Numbered from the stretch's first letter, positions 1 through 8,009 are shown. The stretch: 10,837 nucleotides of DNA from JAWXTP01 sp044433415 (GCA_044433415.1 JAWXTP010000099.1:1-10837); one strand, 5' to 3'. Notes: generated by a model not told the origin, from the letters alone. Translations and numbers: made by a program.

Positions 1-19
1 GACTTATGGTACATATTAT

Positions 20-57
20 GGGTAAAATCGCTATTGCGTTTATTTACCTTATTTTTT
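20..57 (+). terminator. possible rho-independent terminator of a gene left of the window
   Basis: GGTAAA (21-26) pairs with TTTACC (43-48). An inner CGC/GCG pair closes a four-base loop, and a T-rich run follows (49-57). This would end a plus-strand transcript entering from the left. The stem is short and interrupted by mismatches, so the call is tentative. I see no coding frame in bases 1-108; only a 7-base direct repeat, TAATAAC twice (91-104), stands out. Confidence 0.35.
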
Positions 58-108
58 AAATTTAGAATCTGCTCAACTGCTGATTCGCATTAATAACTAA
101 TAACTACA

Positions 109-1821
109 CTAGATTATCACTTCCCCTCTTTCTTCCATTAATTCAACACCTAAATCGCGCAGCTTATATTTCTGTATCTTACCGCTTGCAGTCATAGGGA
201 ATTCGTCAATAAAGAAAATATATTTTGGGATTTTATAATGAGAGATTTTATCTTTACAGAATAAAACAATCTGCTCCTGAGTAAGCTCCATGCCTTCTTT
301 AACTGTTACAAAAGCTGCAACCTGCTCACCATACCTAGGTGAAGGCAATCCAACAACTTCTATACCCTTAATCTCAGGAATATTATATAAATAATTTTCT
401 ATCTCTCGAGGGTAGATATTTTCACCACCACGGATAATCATCTCTTTAATACGTCCTGTGATATGAAAATACCCATCTTCATCGACCATACCCAAATCCC
501 CAGAATGCAGGAATCCATTTTCATCTATCACCTCAGCTGTAGCTTCAGGGTTATTATAATAACCACGCATTACATTCCACCCCCTACAGCACACCTCACC
601 TTGCTGACCAGCAGGCAAGAACTCACCTGTTTCATGATCTATAATTCGCACCTCTATACCAGGGAAACAACGACCTACGGTTGTCGCACGGATAGCTGTA
701 GAATCATCTACATTAGAACCTGTCATACCAGGTGAACTTTCCGTAAGACCATATATAGAGATTACTGTACAGTGCATACGCTCCATTACGGCATTCATAG
801 TGTCTATAGGGCATACAGCACCTGCCATAATTCCCGTACGTAATGAAGTAAGGTCAAAGGTATCAAACTCTGGGCGATTCAACTCAGCAATAAACATTGT
901 TGGAACCCCATATAAAATAGTACATTTCTCATTATGAATAGATTCCAACACTCTAAGAGCATCAAAATCCTCTAACAGCACCTTAGTAGCACCATGAGTT
1001 ATCACAGCGCATAACGCCAATACACAGCCAAAACAATGAAACATAGGCACACAAACCAACAACTTATCAGCAGATGTATATTTCATCATCTCGCCTGTAG
1101 CCTTACCATTATTCAAGATGTTATAATGTGTAAGCAACACCCCTTTAGGGAACCCTGTGGTTCCAGAAGTATACTGCATATTTACTACGTCATGACAAGT
1201 TATCTGATTTGACAACTCTGCAATAATAGAATGATCTGACTTTTCTCCACTTTTTACCATTGCTTCCAACGATAACATCCCTGCATGTTTAGTACAGTAT
1301 CCTCTATCATCTGTTTGCACATCACCTAAAATCACAACATTACGTAATTTCGGCAATCGTACACTATTTAACTCAGATTCGTTTAAGTTCTTGATCTCAG
1401 GGGCTATCTCATGGATAATACCCACATAGCTTGTTGAACGATATTCTTCTATCATACACATGGTATGAATATCGGCATTATGCAGTATATACTCTGCCTC
1501 TGCCACTTTATAGTTAGTATTCACAGTAACTAGTACCGCTCCTAACTTAGCTGTTGCGAAAAAGGCAGTTATCCAGTCTGGGTGGTTATTAGCCCAGATT
1601 CCAACTTTATAATCTTTTCGCACTCCCAACTCATACAGTTTTACAGCCAAATTATTGACTCTTTCATTAAACTGAGAGTAGGTATATCTAACACCTTTGT
1701 AAGGTGATACTAGAAACTCTTTATCAGGTGTCTCGTTAGCCCACTTTTCTAGTATGCCACCGAGGGTATAATTAATTAACTCCATCTTGGGATAGTTATA
1801 TTTGTTCGTAATCGAAAACAA
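109..1821 (-). CDS. AMP-dependent acyl-CoA ligase (ACSF2-like fatty acyl-CoA synthetase)
   Basis: Activates a fatty or other carboxylic acid with ATP to an acyl-adenylate and transfers it to CoA; expected to be cytosolic. All adenylate-forming signatures are present in order: the phosphate loop YTSGTTGFPKG (217-227), YGLTE (357-361), the hinge region with GDLG (441-444) and GRIKEMIIRGGENIYP (456-471), and the C-terminal lysine in TASGKIQK (Lys548). The stretch around the phosphate loop (DVVNMQYTSGTTGFPKGV) resembles the ACSF2 group of medium-chain ligases, but chain length cannot be read from sequence. The 570 residues are full family length. The start is uncertain: Met13 (codon ending at base 1785) is an alternative, since the conserved part begins with the TLGGILEKWANETPDKE segment. 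No partner gene of beta-oxidation or lipid synthesis is adjacent, so it appears to be a single-gene unit. No clear promoter was found in the 262 bases upstream. Confidence 0.93.
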   Translation of the reverse strand: MFSITNKYNYPKMELINYTLGGILEKWANETPDKEFLVSPYKGVRYTYSQFNERVNNLAVKLYELGVRKDYKVGIWANNHPDWITAFFATAKLGAVLVTVNTNYKVAEAEYILHNADIHTMCMIEEYRSTSYVGIIHEIAPEIKNLNESELNSVRLPKLRNVVILGDVQTDDRGYCTKHAGMLSLEAMVKSGEKSDHSIIAELSNQITCHDVVNMQYTSGTTGFPKGVLLTHYNILNNGKATGEMMKYTSADKLLVCVPMFHCFGCVLALCAVITHGATKVLLEDFDALRVLESIHNEKCTILYGVPTMFIAELNRPEFDTFDLTSLRTGIMAGAVCPIDTMNAVMERMHCTVISIYGLTESSPGMTGSNVDDSTAIRATTVGRCFPGIEVRIIDHETGEFLPAGQQGEVCCRGWNVMRGYYNNPEATAEVIDENGFLHSGDLGMVDEDGYFHITGRIKEMIIRGGENIYPREIENYLYNIPEIKGIEVVGLPSPRYGEQVAAFVTVKEGMELTQEQIVLFCKDKISHYKIPKYIFFIDEFPMTASGKIQKYKLRDLGVELMEERGEVII

Positions 1822-2083
1822 ATTTAATTATTTATTTTATATTTTTACATTTTTCTTAACATTTTTTTTAGTATAAATAACATTATTCATTATTAAAAGG
1901 CAAAATTTGGTCTTTTGTATACGTTAAGACTCTTACTATAAGTCACCCTGAAAAATTACATATATCTCTAATTTACAAACACATGCAACTTAACAACAAA
2001 GTATATTTTGATAAATTTATTGATGTAGACTATTTCGCTATCATTAAATCAGTCTCAATATAGGAAATGTTTAAAGAGGAGTT

Positions 2084-2287
2084 CTAATAATTATCATATT
2101 CCCTTTTGCGCCACTGTTCTGATAAAATTGAGTAAGTTCTACTTTCTGAAATTCCAAACTTATCTGCTATCTTCTTATAATAATACATTTTTGCAATGTA
2201 CAGATGAAGAGATTGTTCTTTAAGCTCAGCATATAGCTGGTTGTAGTAGTCAAGTATTTCTTGACGATTAGCGACTTTTGTATTCAT
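2084..2287 (-). CDS. small helix-turn-helix protein, function unknown
   Basis: A 67-residue basic protein when started at the ATG at 2287. Residues about 8-32 form a predicted helix (RQEILDYYNQLYAELKEQ). Residues about 37-57 look like a helix-turn-helix: YKKIADKFG, turn ISE, then SRTYSILSE. It resembles short DNA-binding proteins scattered through Bacteroidota genomes and phages, but I cannot name a family. The frame stays open 81 bases further upstream, without an ATG, to a stop at 2369-2371. A TTG at 2356 directly follows GGAGG (spacing one base, too close for a normal site), giving a 90-residue alternative. A well-formed promoter lies upstream, which supports a real, separately transcribed gene. 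It could be a transcriptional regulator or a remnant of a mobile element; the target is unknown. Confidence 0.55.
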   Translation of the reverse strand: MNTKVANRQEILDYYNQLYAELKEQSLHLYIAKMYYYKKIADKFGISESRTYSILSEQWRKREYDNY

Positions 2288-2372
2288 GATCTTGGGGTTA
2301 GTGTGTTTAGCGAGCTTCACAAATTTTGAAAAACTTCCAGAAACTGGTTTTATCAAACCTCCATTCGTCTAC

Positions 2373-2387
2373 ATAGGAAAATCCTAT
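2373..2387. repeat. inverted repeat ATAGGA-AAA-TCCTAT in the leader of the HTH gene
   Basis: A perfect 6-bp dyad around AAA, lying about 30 bases downstream of the -7 element of the HTH-gene promoter and before its coding region. Its size and place fit an operator or a small leader hairpin. A 9-base palindrome TTGACTCAA (2404-2412) sits even closer to the expected transcription start. Binding by the neighbouring HTH protein is only an inference. Confidence 0.35.
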
Positions 2388-2414
2388 TGATTCAGTAAAT
2401 CTGTTGACTCAACA

Positions 2415-2446
2415 CAAAGATAATAGGAAAGAGAGTTGTAACCAAA
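2415..2446 (-). promoter_or_regulatory. Bacteroidota-type promoter for the HTH gene
   Basis: On the minus strand: TTTG (2446-2443), a 20-base spacer, then TATCTTTG (2422-2415), which matches TAnnTTTG fully. Spacing and both boxes fit the known Bacteroidota sigma-ABfr consensus. Transcription would start near 2409 and give a leader of about 120 bases before the ATG at 2287. Confidence 0.6.
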
Positions 2447-2530
2447 TTTCAAAAGCTAAACTTTCACAGAAACCCAAATTTCTCTTTGTTTTTTTTAAGG
2501 AACAATATGAATCTTAGCAGGTTAGAACAC

Positions 2531-3313
2531 CTAACTCAGATTAGGTTTTACATGTCTTCTATATATAAGATTATTCTTTCTATATTTTGGCTTGAAATAG
2601 TCAAACATAAACACAATATGCGAGATTATGGTTTGAAAAAGTCCAAAATGTTGAGTCATAATCTTAAAACGCTCTTTTAAGCTAACTTTTCTATTAATTG
2701 TACTTACGCCACCCTCTCTAAATTTAGAAATTATCTGTCTTGTATTATAGATATTCTTAGCCCTTTTCAAAGACTCCAACACCCATAATACATCTGCTGC
2801 ATACCTATATGACAGGTCGTATTTAGGAGCTATACTTTTCTTAACTAAAATAGATTGATGACAAACGACCATACCCTTTCTAAAACTTTGCCATCTCAAT
2901 TTCTTAGGGAGTCTCTTTTTTCGTAAACCCAAAGGCTCACCATCTTCAGAAATAACCAAAGTTTCCCCATAGTAAATATCTGCATCTAATTCTTGTCCTT
3001 GGAACGTATTTATCAAAAAATCTGGAGAATACACAAAATCTCCTGCGTTTATAAACCACACATAATCACCCGTTGCAAGCGCCAAACCTTTATTCATAGC
3101 ATCATATATACCCTTATCTGGTTCGCTAACAAAACAAGTGATATCCAAAGCGTATTCAGCGATAACGTCTTTCGTTCCATCGGTAGAATTCCCATCTATA
3201 ACAACAATTTCCTTATCTGGGTATCTTATATTTTTTAAGTTTTCTAGAGTAGCCCTTAATTCGTCTTTCGCATTATAAACTACTGTAATAATTGAAATCC
3301 TCGGTCGTATCAT
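2531..3313 (-). CDS. family 2 glycosyltransferase (WcaE-like)
   Basis: A GT-A fold glycosyltransferase that would move a sugar from a nucleotide-sugar donor to a glycan acceptor at the inner face of the membrane. Visible motifs: ISIITVVYNAKDE (7-19), the nucleotide-binding VVIDGNSTDGT (37-47), the EPDKGIYDAMNKGLALATGD segment (64-83), and NAGD (89-92) in the place of the metal-binding DxD. The end of the catalytic domain carries FREGGVS (198-204). The motif style resembles colanic-acid WcaE-type enzymes; the true sugar and acceptor are unknown. At 260 residues it is of normal length for a single-domain enzyme, with no transmembrane helix. It begins 11 bases after folA and is probably co-transcribed with thyA-folA, an odd partnership because no other surface-glycan gene is in the window. 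No terminator is evident after it. Confidence 0.9.
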   Translation of the reverse strand: MIRPRISIITVVYNAKDELRATLENLKNIRYPDKEIVVIDGNSTDGTKDVIAEYALDITCFVSEPDKGIYDAMNKGLALATGDYVWFINAGDFVYSPDFLINTFQGQELDADIYYGETLVISEDGEPLGLRKKRLPKKLRWQSFRKGMVVCHQSILVKKSIAPKYDLSYRYAADVLWVLESLKRAKNIYNTRQIISKFREGGVSTINRKVSLKERFKIMTQHFGLFQTIISHIVFMFDYFKPKYRKNNLIYRRHVKPNLS

Positions 3314-3324
3314 ATTAAAATATA

Positions 3325-3804
3325 CTATTTTTCGTAGTTAATAAAACAGTACGGTAATTCTTCATCTATATGAGACTCTCTAAAAGTCTCCTTCCACATT
3401 GAGAAGTCTATCTCTGGAATAAAAGCGTCAGCCTCATAACTTTTCATAACCTGAGTAAGGTAAATTTTTGATGCCACGCCTATAGTCTGCTTATATATTT
3501 CCGCACCACCAATAACGAAAACTTCCTCTTCGTTTTGTGTAGCTTCCAAAGCAGCTTCTATAGTATTATAAACCTCACAACCCTCTATCTTAAGTTCTGC
3601 ATCACGAGAGATGACAATGTTACGTCTCTTAGGAAGAGGCCTCCCTATAGACTCATAAGTTTTACGCCCCATAATAATGGAGTGCCCTGTTGTTAGAGCT
3701 TTGAATCTTTTAAGGTCTGTAGATATATGCCATAAAAGCTCATTATTAAGACCTATAGCCCAATTCTTAGCCGTTGCTACTATTATTGATATATTATTAT
3801 TCAT
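3325..3804 (-). CDS. folA: dihydrofolate reductase
   Basis: Reduces dihydrofolate to tetrahydrofolate with NADPH, restoring the cofactor consumed by thymidylate synthase encoded just upstream. The 159 residues match the E. coli enzyme in length. The Met20-loop region reads NWAIGLNNELLWHISTDLK (14-32), with Trp25 and the catalytic acid Asp30 (Asp27 in E. coli). NADPH-binding motifs follow: GRKTYESIGRPLP (46-58), IVISR (63-67) and VIGGAEIY (97-104). The gene starts 23 bases after the thyA stop. Leu24 and Thr29 stand where E. coli has Pro21 and Ala26, positions whose change to the same residues is linked to reduced trimethoprim sensitivity there; Bacteroidota enzymes vary naturally at these sites, so no resistance claim is made. 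Confidence 0.97.
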   Translation of the reverse strand: MNNNISIIVATAKNWAIGLNNELLWHISTDLKRFKALTTGHSIIMGRKTYESIGRPLPKRRNIVISRDAELKIEGCEVYNTIEAALEATQNEEEVFVIGGAEIYKQTIGVASKIYLTQVMKSYEADAFIPEIDFSMWKETFRESHIDEELPYCFINYEK

Positions 3805-3827
3805 CTTTTCTAATTATTTTCTTTACG

Positions 3828-4622
3828 CTATACTGCAATTGGTGCTTTAATTGCTGGATAAGGGTCGTAACCTTCTAGTTTGAAATCCGAGAAGTCAAAA
3901 CTAAACACATCCTTCACATCCTTATTAATTACCATCTGAGGTTGAGGTCTTGGAGTTCTACTTAACTGCTCATTAACCTGATCTAGGTGATTTAAGTACA
4001 GGTGAGCATCGCCTAAAGTATGCACAAACTCACCAACTTCTAAACCTGTAACCTGGGCTACCATCATAGTCAATAGCGCATAAGATGCAATATTAAACGG
4101 CACTCCTAAGAACACATCTGCACTACGCTGGTACAGCTGACATGACAGCTTGCCATTTGCTACATAAAACTGGAACATAGTATGACAAGGAGGTAACGCC
4201 ATTTTTTCAACCTCACACACATTCCATGCTGAAACTATTAAACGACGAGAATCAGGATTTTTCTTTATCATTTCAACAACCTGAGTGATTTGATCAAAGG
4301 TTTCACCATTAGCACCCAACCAACTACGCCATTGATGCCCATAGACAGGTCCTAAGTCGCCATTTTCGTCAGCCCACTCATCCCAAATGGTTACTCTATT
4401 GTCATTCAAATATTTAATATTTGTATCTCCATTTAGAAACCACAATAATTCATAAATTATTGAACGTAAATGCAGCTTCTTTGTTGTTAACAGTGGAAAA
4501 TTTTGAGAAAGATCAAAACGCATTTGATAACCAAAAACACTTATTGTACCTGTACCTGTTCTGTCTTCTTTTTTTGTTCCATTGTCAAGTATATGACGTA
4601 ATAATTTATGATATTGTTCCAT
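3828..4622 (-). CDS. thyA: thymidylate synthase
   Basis: Methylates dUMP to dTMP using methylene-tetrahydrofolate as both carbon donor and reductant, releasing dihydrofolate for FolA. The protein is 264 residues, the same length as E. coli ThyA, and key residues fall at the same numbers: Arg21, the Arg126-Arg127 pair, nucleophile Cys146 in LPPCH, Asp169 in QRSAD, Asn177 in GVPFN, and His207/Tyr209 in HLY. The conserved C-terminal PIAV is intact. It is the first gene of the thyA-folA-glycosyltransferase cluster. A TATTTTTG element 114 bases upstream may be its promoter. Nothing suggests damage or transfer. Confidence 0.98.
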   Translation of the reverse strand: MEQYHKLLRHILDNGTKKEDRTGTGTISVFGYQMRFDLSQNFPLLTTKKLHLRSIIYELLWFLNGDTNIKYLNDNRVTIWDEWADENGDLGPVYGHQWRSWLGANGETFDQITQVVEMIKKNPDSRRLIVSAWNVCEVEKMALPPCHTMFQFYVANGKLSCQLYQRSADVFLGVPFNIASYALLTMMVAQVTGLEVGEFVHTLGDAHLYLNHLDQVNEQLSRTPRPQPQMVINKDVKDVFSFDFSDFKLEGYDPYPAIKAPIAV

Positions 4623-4865
4623 TTTATTATAATTATATTTTCTTTAAACACATTAAGCATAAAGCCCTATAAACCACTAAGTTACCCTCCATAATCATTC
4701 TTTTAGAATTGGATATAACTCAACATTCAACTTTACAAAAATAATAAAATTAAAATGGATATTAATTTATAAAAGATATTTTTTTATCTTTATGCCAAAA
4801 GAATAACGATTTTTGTTCATAAATTCTTGTTATTTTTCAAAATATAATCAATAATCACGCATTTT
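4623..4865. promoter_or_regulatory. divergent intergenic region between thyA and the acidic-protein gene
   Basis: A very AT-rich 243-base gap that must hold the outward promoters. For thyA, TATTTTTG on the minus strand (4743-4736) matches TAnnTTTG but has no TTTG at the right distance. For the plus-strand gene, TATCTTTA (4785-4792) matches seven of eight positions, also without a good -33 box. Both assignments are weak. I see no RNA gene or repeat here. Confidence 0.3.
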
Positions 4866-5927
4866 ATGATATCTAAATTAAAAGAACAATTAAGCATTAT
4901 AGATCTAATTATAGATTCTGTAGAAGATAATGGTGGATTTACAAATCTAGATAAAAAAGCTGCTTTAGATGCAGTTCGTAATATTTACGATACTGTTCTA
5001 ACAAGTCCAACAATAAATATTATTCCTAAAAAAGAAAACCCTGCAATAGAAGTATCTGTTTATGGCATATCTGATACTGATGATATTGAAATTGAACTTG
5101 ATAGATTTGAGACTGTTCATTTAAATGATGACTGTACCTTTGAAATAGAAAATACTCATATCGGAACTACAGAAGATAGTAAAGAAGAAGTAATCACTGA
5201 AAATTCTCAAGAAGAAGAGGAAGAAGAAGAAGATTATAAAGAAGACGAGAGTGAGGAGGATGAAATTGTTGTTGAAGAGTTTTATTTAAATAGTGAAGGC
5301 GATATTGCTAAAGAGAAGATAGATATTACCTTTAACGAAACGACAGATGATTACAAGACAAAAGTAGAACAATCTCCTATTCAAGAAGAAGAAGAAGAAG
5401 AAGAAGAAGAAGAAGATAATGACCCTATTTTTGAAATTGAACAAAATACAGAATGCGAAACTGGGCAAACTAATACACAGGAAGCGGAACAATCTTTTAC
5501 GGAAGAAGTACGTTTAAATCAAGAGGGAAGTCAAGAAAATGAATCTGATGAAACTGACGATAGTTATGAGGATGATGTTAAGTTTATTATTGGGGAGATT
5601 ATGGATGATGATTCTACAGATGATTTAAATATAGATTGTAACGATACTGAGCCTATATCTAATGAGGACAAAATTGTGTATACTAATGACAATGAGTTTT
5701 TCGAAAAAGATGAAGACTTAAATTTCTCAGAAACAGAAAAAGCTAGAATAACATCTGAATTATTTGAAGGTAACGTTTCAGACTATAACGAATTCATTAT
5801 TAGGATATCTCAATTCACAGATTTTGATGAGGCTATTATATATCTACAAGAAACATTCTCTAGTCAACAAAGTAACGAAGAAACTTTAAGTATCATCGCT
5901 GAGAAATTAGCAACAAAAATAATGTAA
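4866..5927 (+). CDS. acidic protein of unknown function with conserved ends
   Basis: A 353-residue, strongly acidic protein with no signal peptide or membrane segment. Three parts are visible. An N-terminal helical piece (1-47, with LKEQLSIIDLIIDSV and AALDAVRNIYDTVL) comes first. The middle (about 60-280) is low-complexity and rich in Glu and Asp, including seven Glu at 116-122 and ten at 174-183. A C-terminal helical piece (about 284-353) contains ITSELFEGNVSDYNEFI and DFDEAIIYLQETF. From memory, the two ends resemble an uncharacterised Bacteroidales protein in which a short N-terminal helix and a C-terminal 'ELF...YN...L...EAL.YL' segment flank a variable centre; this needs a search. It ends 11 bases before rsmI, so the two are probably co-transcribed. 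The acidic centre is probably disordered. Function unknown. Confidence 0.85.
   Translation: MISKLKEQLSIIDLIIDSVEDNGGFTNLDKKAALDAVRNIYDTVLTSPTINIIPKKENPAIEVSVYGISDTDDIEIELDRFETVHLNDDCTFEIENTHIGTTEDSKEEVITENSQEEEEEEEDYKEDESEEDEIVVEEFYLNSEGDIAKEKIDITFNETTDDYKTKVEQSPIQEEEEEEEEEEDNDPIFEIEQNTECETGQTNTQEAEQSFTEEVRLNQEGSQENESDETDDSYEDDVKFIIGEIMDDDSTDDLNIDCNDTEPISNEDKIVYTNDNEFFEKDEDLNFSETEKARITSELFEGNVSDYNEFIIRISQFTDFDEAIIYLQETFSSQQSNEETLSIIAEKLATKIM
5385..5414 (+). repeat. (GAA)10 trinucleotide repeat inside the acidic-protein gene
   Basis: Ten uninterrupted GAA codons encode Glu174-Glu183. A second, imperfect run of seven Glu codons with one GAG lies at 5211-5231. Gain or loss of units would change the length of the Glu tract without shifting the frame. 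Confidence 0.95.
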
Positions 5928-5938
5928 TAAAATCAAAA

Positions 5939-6652
5939 ATGGCTAAATTATATATAGTTCCAACACCTATAGGTAACCTTGAAGATATAACTCTTAGAGC
6001 GTTGAGAATTTTAAAAGAAGTAGATTTAATTGTTGCTGAGGACACTCGCACGAGTTCGGTTTTACTTAAACATTATGAAATAAAGAAGCCTTTGATGCCT
6101 TACCACAAATTTAACGAACATAACGTTGTTGAAACTATAACTCAACGTATTGCTAGTGGTCAAGATGTGGCTTTAGTTTCTGATGCTGGAACACCAGGCA
6201 TTTCAGACCCTGGGTTTTTACTAGTTCGTGCGTGTTTAGAAAAAGAAATCGACGTTGAAACTCTACCTGGAGCAACTGCATTTGTTCCTGCTTTACTAAA
6301 TAGCGGTTTCCCATGTGACAAATTCTGTTTTGAAGGCTTTTTGCCACACAAAAAAGGGAAACAAACAATACTTACATCACTTAGCGAAGAGAAAAGGACA
6401 ATAATTTTATACGAATCTCCTCATAGAGTTATTAAAACCCTAGAAATGATTAACGAAATATTCACTCACAACCCTATGATTTCGGCAAGTAGAGAATTAA
6501 CCAAAAAATTTGAAACTACAGTTAGGGGAACTGCTAGTGAACTGATAGATTATTTCACAAACAAACCTCCCAAAGGAGAATTTGTTGTTGTTATAGAGGG
6601 CAACAAAACAAAAACTACGAAAGATGGAAAAAATAGAGACTATAAAGAGTAA
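5939..6652 (+). CDS. rsmI: 16S rRNA (cytidine1402-2'-O)-methyltransferase
   Basis: Uses S-adenosylmethionine to methylate the ribose of C1402 in the decoding centre of 16S rRNA. Family motifs are complete: PTPIGNLEDIT (8-18), AEDTR (33-37), SDAGTPGISDPG (81-92), PGATA (110-114), FEGFLP (131-136), YESPHR (158-163), SRELTKKFE (184-192) and GEFVVVIEG (213-221). At 237 residues it lacks the C-terminal extension of the 286-residue E. coli enzyme, which appears usual for Bacteroidales. The ATG lies 11 bases after the acidic-protein gene, in an A-rich context without a Shine-Dalgarno sequence. Its last 29 bases overlap the start of the DUF389 gene, suggesting coupled translation. Confidence 0.97.
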   Translation: MAKLYIVPTPIGNLEDITLRALRILKEVDLIVAEDTRTSSVLLKHYEIKKPLMPYHKFNEHNVVETITQRIASGQDVALVSDAGTPGISDPGFLLVRACLEKEIDVETLPGATAFVPALLNSGFPCDKFCFEGFLPHKKGKQTILTSLSEEKRTIILYESPHRVIKTLEMINEIFTHNPMISASRELTKKFETTVRGTASELIDYFTNKPPKGEFVVVIEGNKTKTTKDGKNRDYKE

Positions 6653-7997
6653 AATACTCGAATTCTTACAAGAAAAATTCGACTTATCTACTGACAATGC
6701 ACATGAAGATGAAGTAGTAGAAAATATCGTAAAGGGTGTCGACTTTAAGGGGACGAACCTTTGGATTCTTATATTTGCAACATATATAGCATCTATAGGC
6801 TTAAACACAAATTCTTCTGCGGTAATAATTGGAGCGATGTTAATTTCACCACTTATGGGACCCATACTTGGAACAGGATTAGCAGTGGCTATTAACGACT
6901 TTGAATTACTTAAAAGAGCGCTACGCAACTTTGCATTTGCTGTAGTCATAAGCCTTCTTGTGTCTGCCACCTACTTCTTTATGTCACCTTTGACTATTGC
7001 TCAAAGTGAACTTCTTTCACGTACGCAACCTACAACATGGGACGTTTTAATAGCCTTCTTTGGAGGTCTTGCAGGCATAGTAGCTCAATCAAGAAAAGAC
7101 AGAACTAGCCCTGTTATTCCTGGTGTGGCTATTGCTACTGCACTTATGCCTCCTCTATGTACAGCAGGATTTGGTATAGCAAACCTAAATATGGAATATT
7201 TCTTTGGAGCTTTATATCTATTCTTCATAAATTCCATCTTTATATCTCTTGCAACCTATAGCTTAGTGCGTTTTTTGAAATATAAAAAGAAAACTTTCGT
7301 AAATCCTGTTAGAGAGCGCCAAATTAAACGTATCATGGGAGCAATAGCCATAATAGTTATCGTTCCTAGTATCTTATTAGCTATAAACATTGTAAATGAA
7401 ACAACATTTAAAGCCAACACCAAACACTATGTAGAAAATGCTTTTGAGTTTAAGGACACACAAGTAATCAACTATAGTTGCTCTTACTCCACAAAAAAAC
7501 AAAGTATAGAAGTTACTCTTATAGGGAAAGCTATCTCTGATGATGCTATGCAAACCATACAAAACCAACTTGCTGCCTACAACCTAAAAGGTGCTGAACT
7601 ATCTATTAAGCAGCAATCTATGGGTGACACGACCTTAGTGTCTACAACTATAAAATCGTTGGATAAACTCCAATCTTTCTCGCAAGAAATAATAAAACAA
7701 AAAGAAAGCGAAATTGAGTATTTAACTGACGAAGTAAACAAATACAAAAAGGAACATGTCCCTGTACAAGATATTGTAAAAGAATTTAGTGCTATCTCAG
7801 GTATAAAAAACCTAAAATTAGGAATTTCTAAAACACCTATCTTTAACATAAAAGGGCAATCTACAGACACTGTAGTGACTTGTTTTGTAAGTTTACCAAG
7901 TAAGAATCAGGAACTGTCAGATGAAAATCAAGAGTTAATTAAAGATTGGCTAAAAGTAAGAACATCCTCTAAGAATGTGAAGATAGTAATAGAATAA
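6624..7997 (+). CDS. DUF389-family membrane protein
   Basis: A 457-residue inner-membrane protein of unknown function. About seven membrane segments lie at roughly 45-65, 66-90, 100-120, 138-155, 163-186, 191-217 and 236-256. They contain the family signatures SIGLNTNSSAVIIGAMLISP (57-76), GGLAGIVAQSR (147-157) and PGVAIATALMPPLCTAGFG (166-184). The remaining 200 residues are soluble, with a charged coiled-coil-like stretch (about 345-378) and an alpha/beta-looking tail. The start at 6624 lies inside rsmI. It is supported by the conserved membrane core beginning soon after a 40-residue cytosolic lead, but a slightly later start is possible. The stop codon overlaps the U-tract of the SRP RNA gene on the other strand. 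The Gly/Pro-rich intramembrane motifs suggest a transporter-like core, but no substrate is known. Confidence 0.93.
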   Translation: MEKIETIKSKILEFLQEKFDLSTDNAHEDEVVENIVKGVDFKGTNLWILIFATYIASIGLNTNSSAVIIGAMLISPLMGPILGTGLAVAINDFELLKRALRNFAFAVVISLLVSATYFFMSPLTIAQSELLSRTQPTTWDVLIAFFGGLAGIVAQSRKDRTSPVIPGVAIATALMPPLCTAGFGIANLNMEYFFGALYLFFINSIFISLATYSLVRFLKYKKKTFVNPVRERQIKRIMGAIAIIVIVPSILLAINIVNETTFKANTKHYVENAFEFKDTQVINYSCSYSTKKQSIEVTLIGKAISDDAMQTIQNQLAAYNLKGAELSIKQQSMGDTTLVSTTIKSLDKLQSFSQEIIKQKESEIEYLTDEVNKYKKEHVPVQDIVKEFSAISGIKNLKLGISKTPIFNIKGQSTDTVVTCFVSLPSKNQELSDENQELIKDWLKVRTSSKNVKIVIE

Positions 7998-8009
7998 AAA
8001 AAGGGTAAG
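7996..8009 (-). terminator. end of SRP RNA gene: U-tract after the closing helix
   Basis: Seven consecutive T on the minus strand (8002-7996) directly follow the 3' arm CTTACCC of the closing helix. The U-tract shares bases with the TAA stop codon of the convergent DUF389 gene (7995-7997). Confidence 0.6.

Noticed and set aside
1983..2063. 26-codon plus-strand mini-ORF starting MQLNNKVYFDKF
   Set aside because: Very short, no promoter or ribosome-binding support, no recognisable motif; nothing else was found in 1822-2083.
2428..2493. AAAGAGA...TCTCTTT followed by a T-run as a plus-strand terminator
   Set aside because: Only 7 bp around a 46-base loop, and no plus-strand gene lies upstream to terminate.
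2521..2546. Overlapping GTTAG/CTAAC and ACCTAA/TTAGGT hairpins at the glycosyltransferase stop codon
   Set aside because: Short stems without a T-run on the minus strand, so not a convincing terminator.
2486..2680. Plus-strand 64-codon frame over the end of the glycosyltransferase gene
   Set aside because: Mostly antisense to the well-supported glycosyltransferase, with no recognisable domain.
5286..5492. Minus-strand frame with a long Phe run
   Set aside because: It is the complement of the GAA/Glu tract inside the acidic-protein gene.
6497..6970. 157-codon minus-strand frame across rsmI and the DUF389 gene
   Set aside because: Antisense to two well-recognised genes, with no domain of its own.
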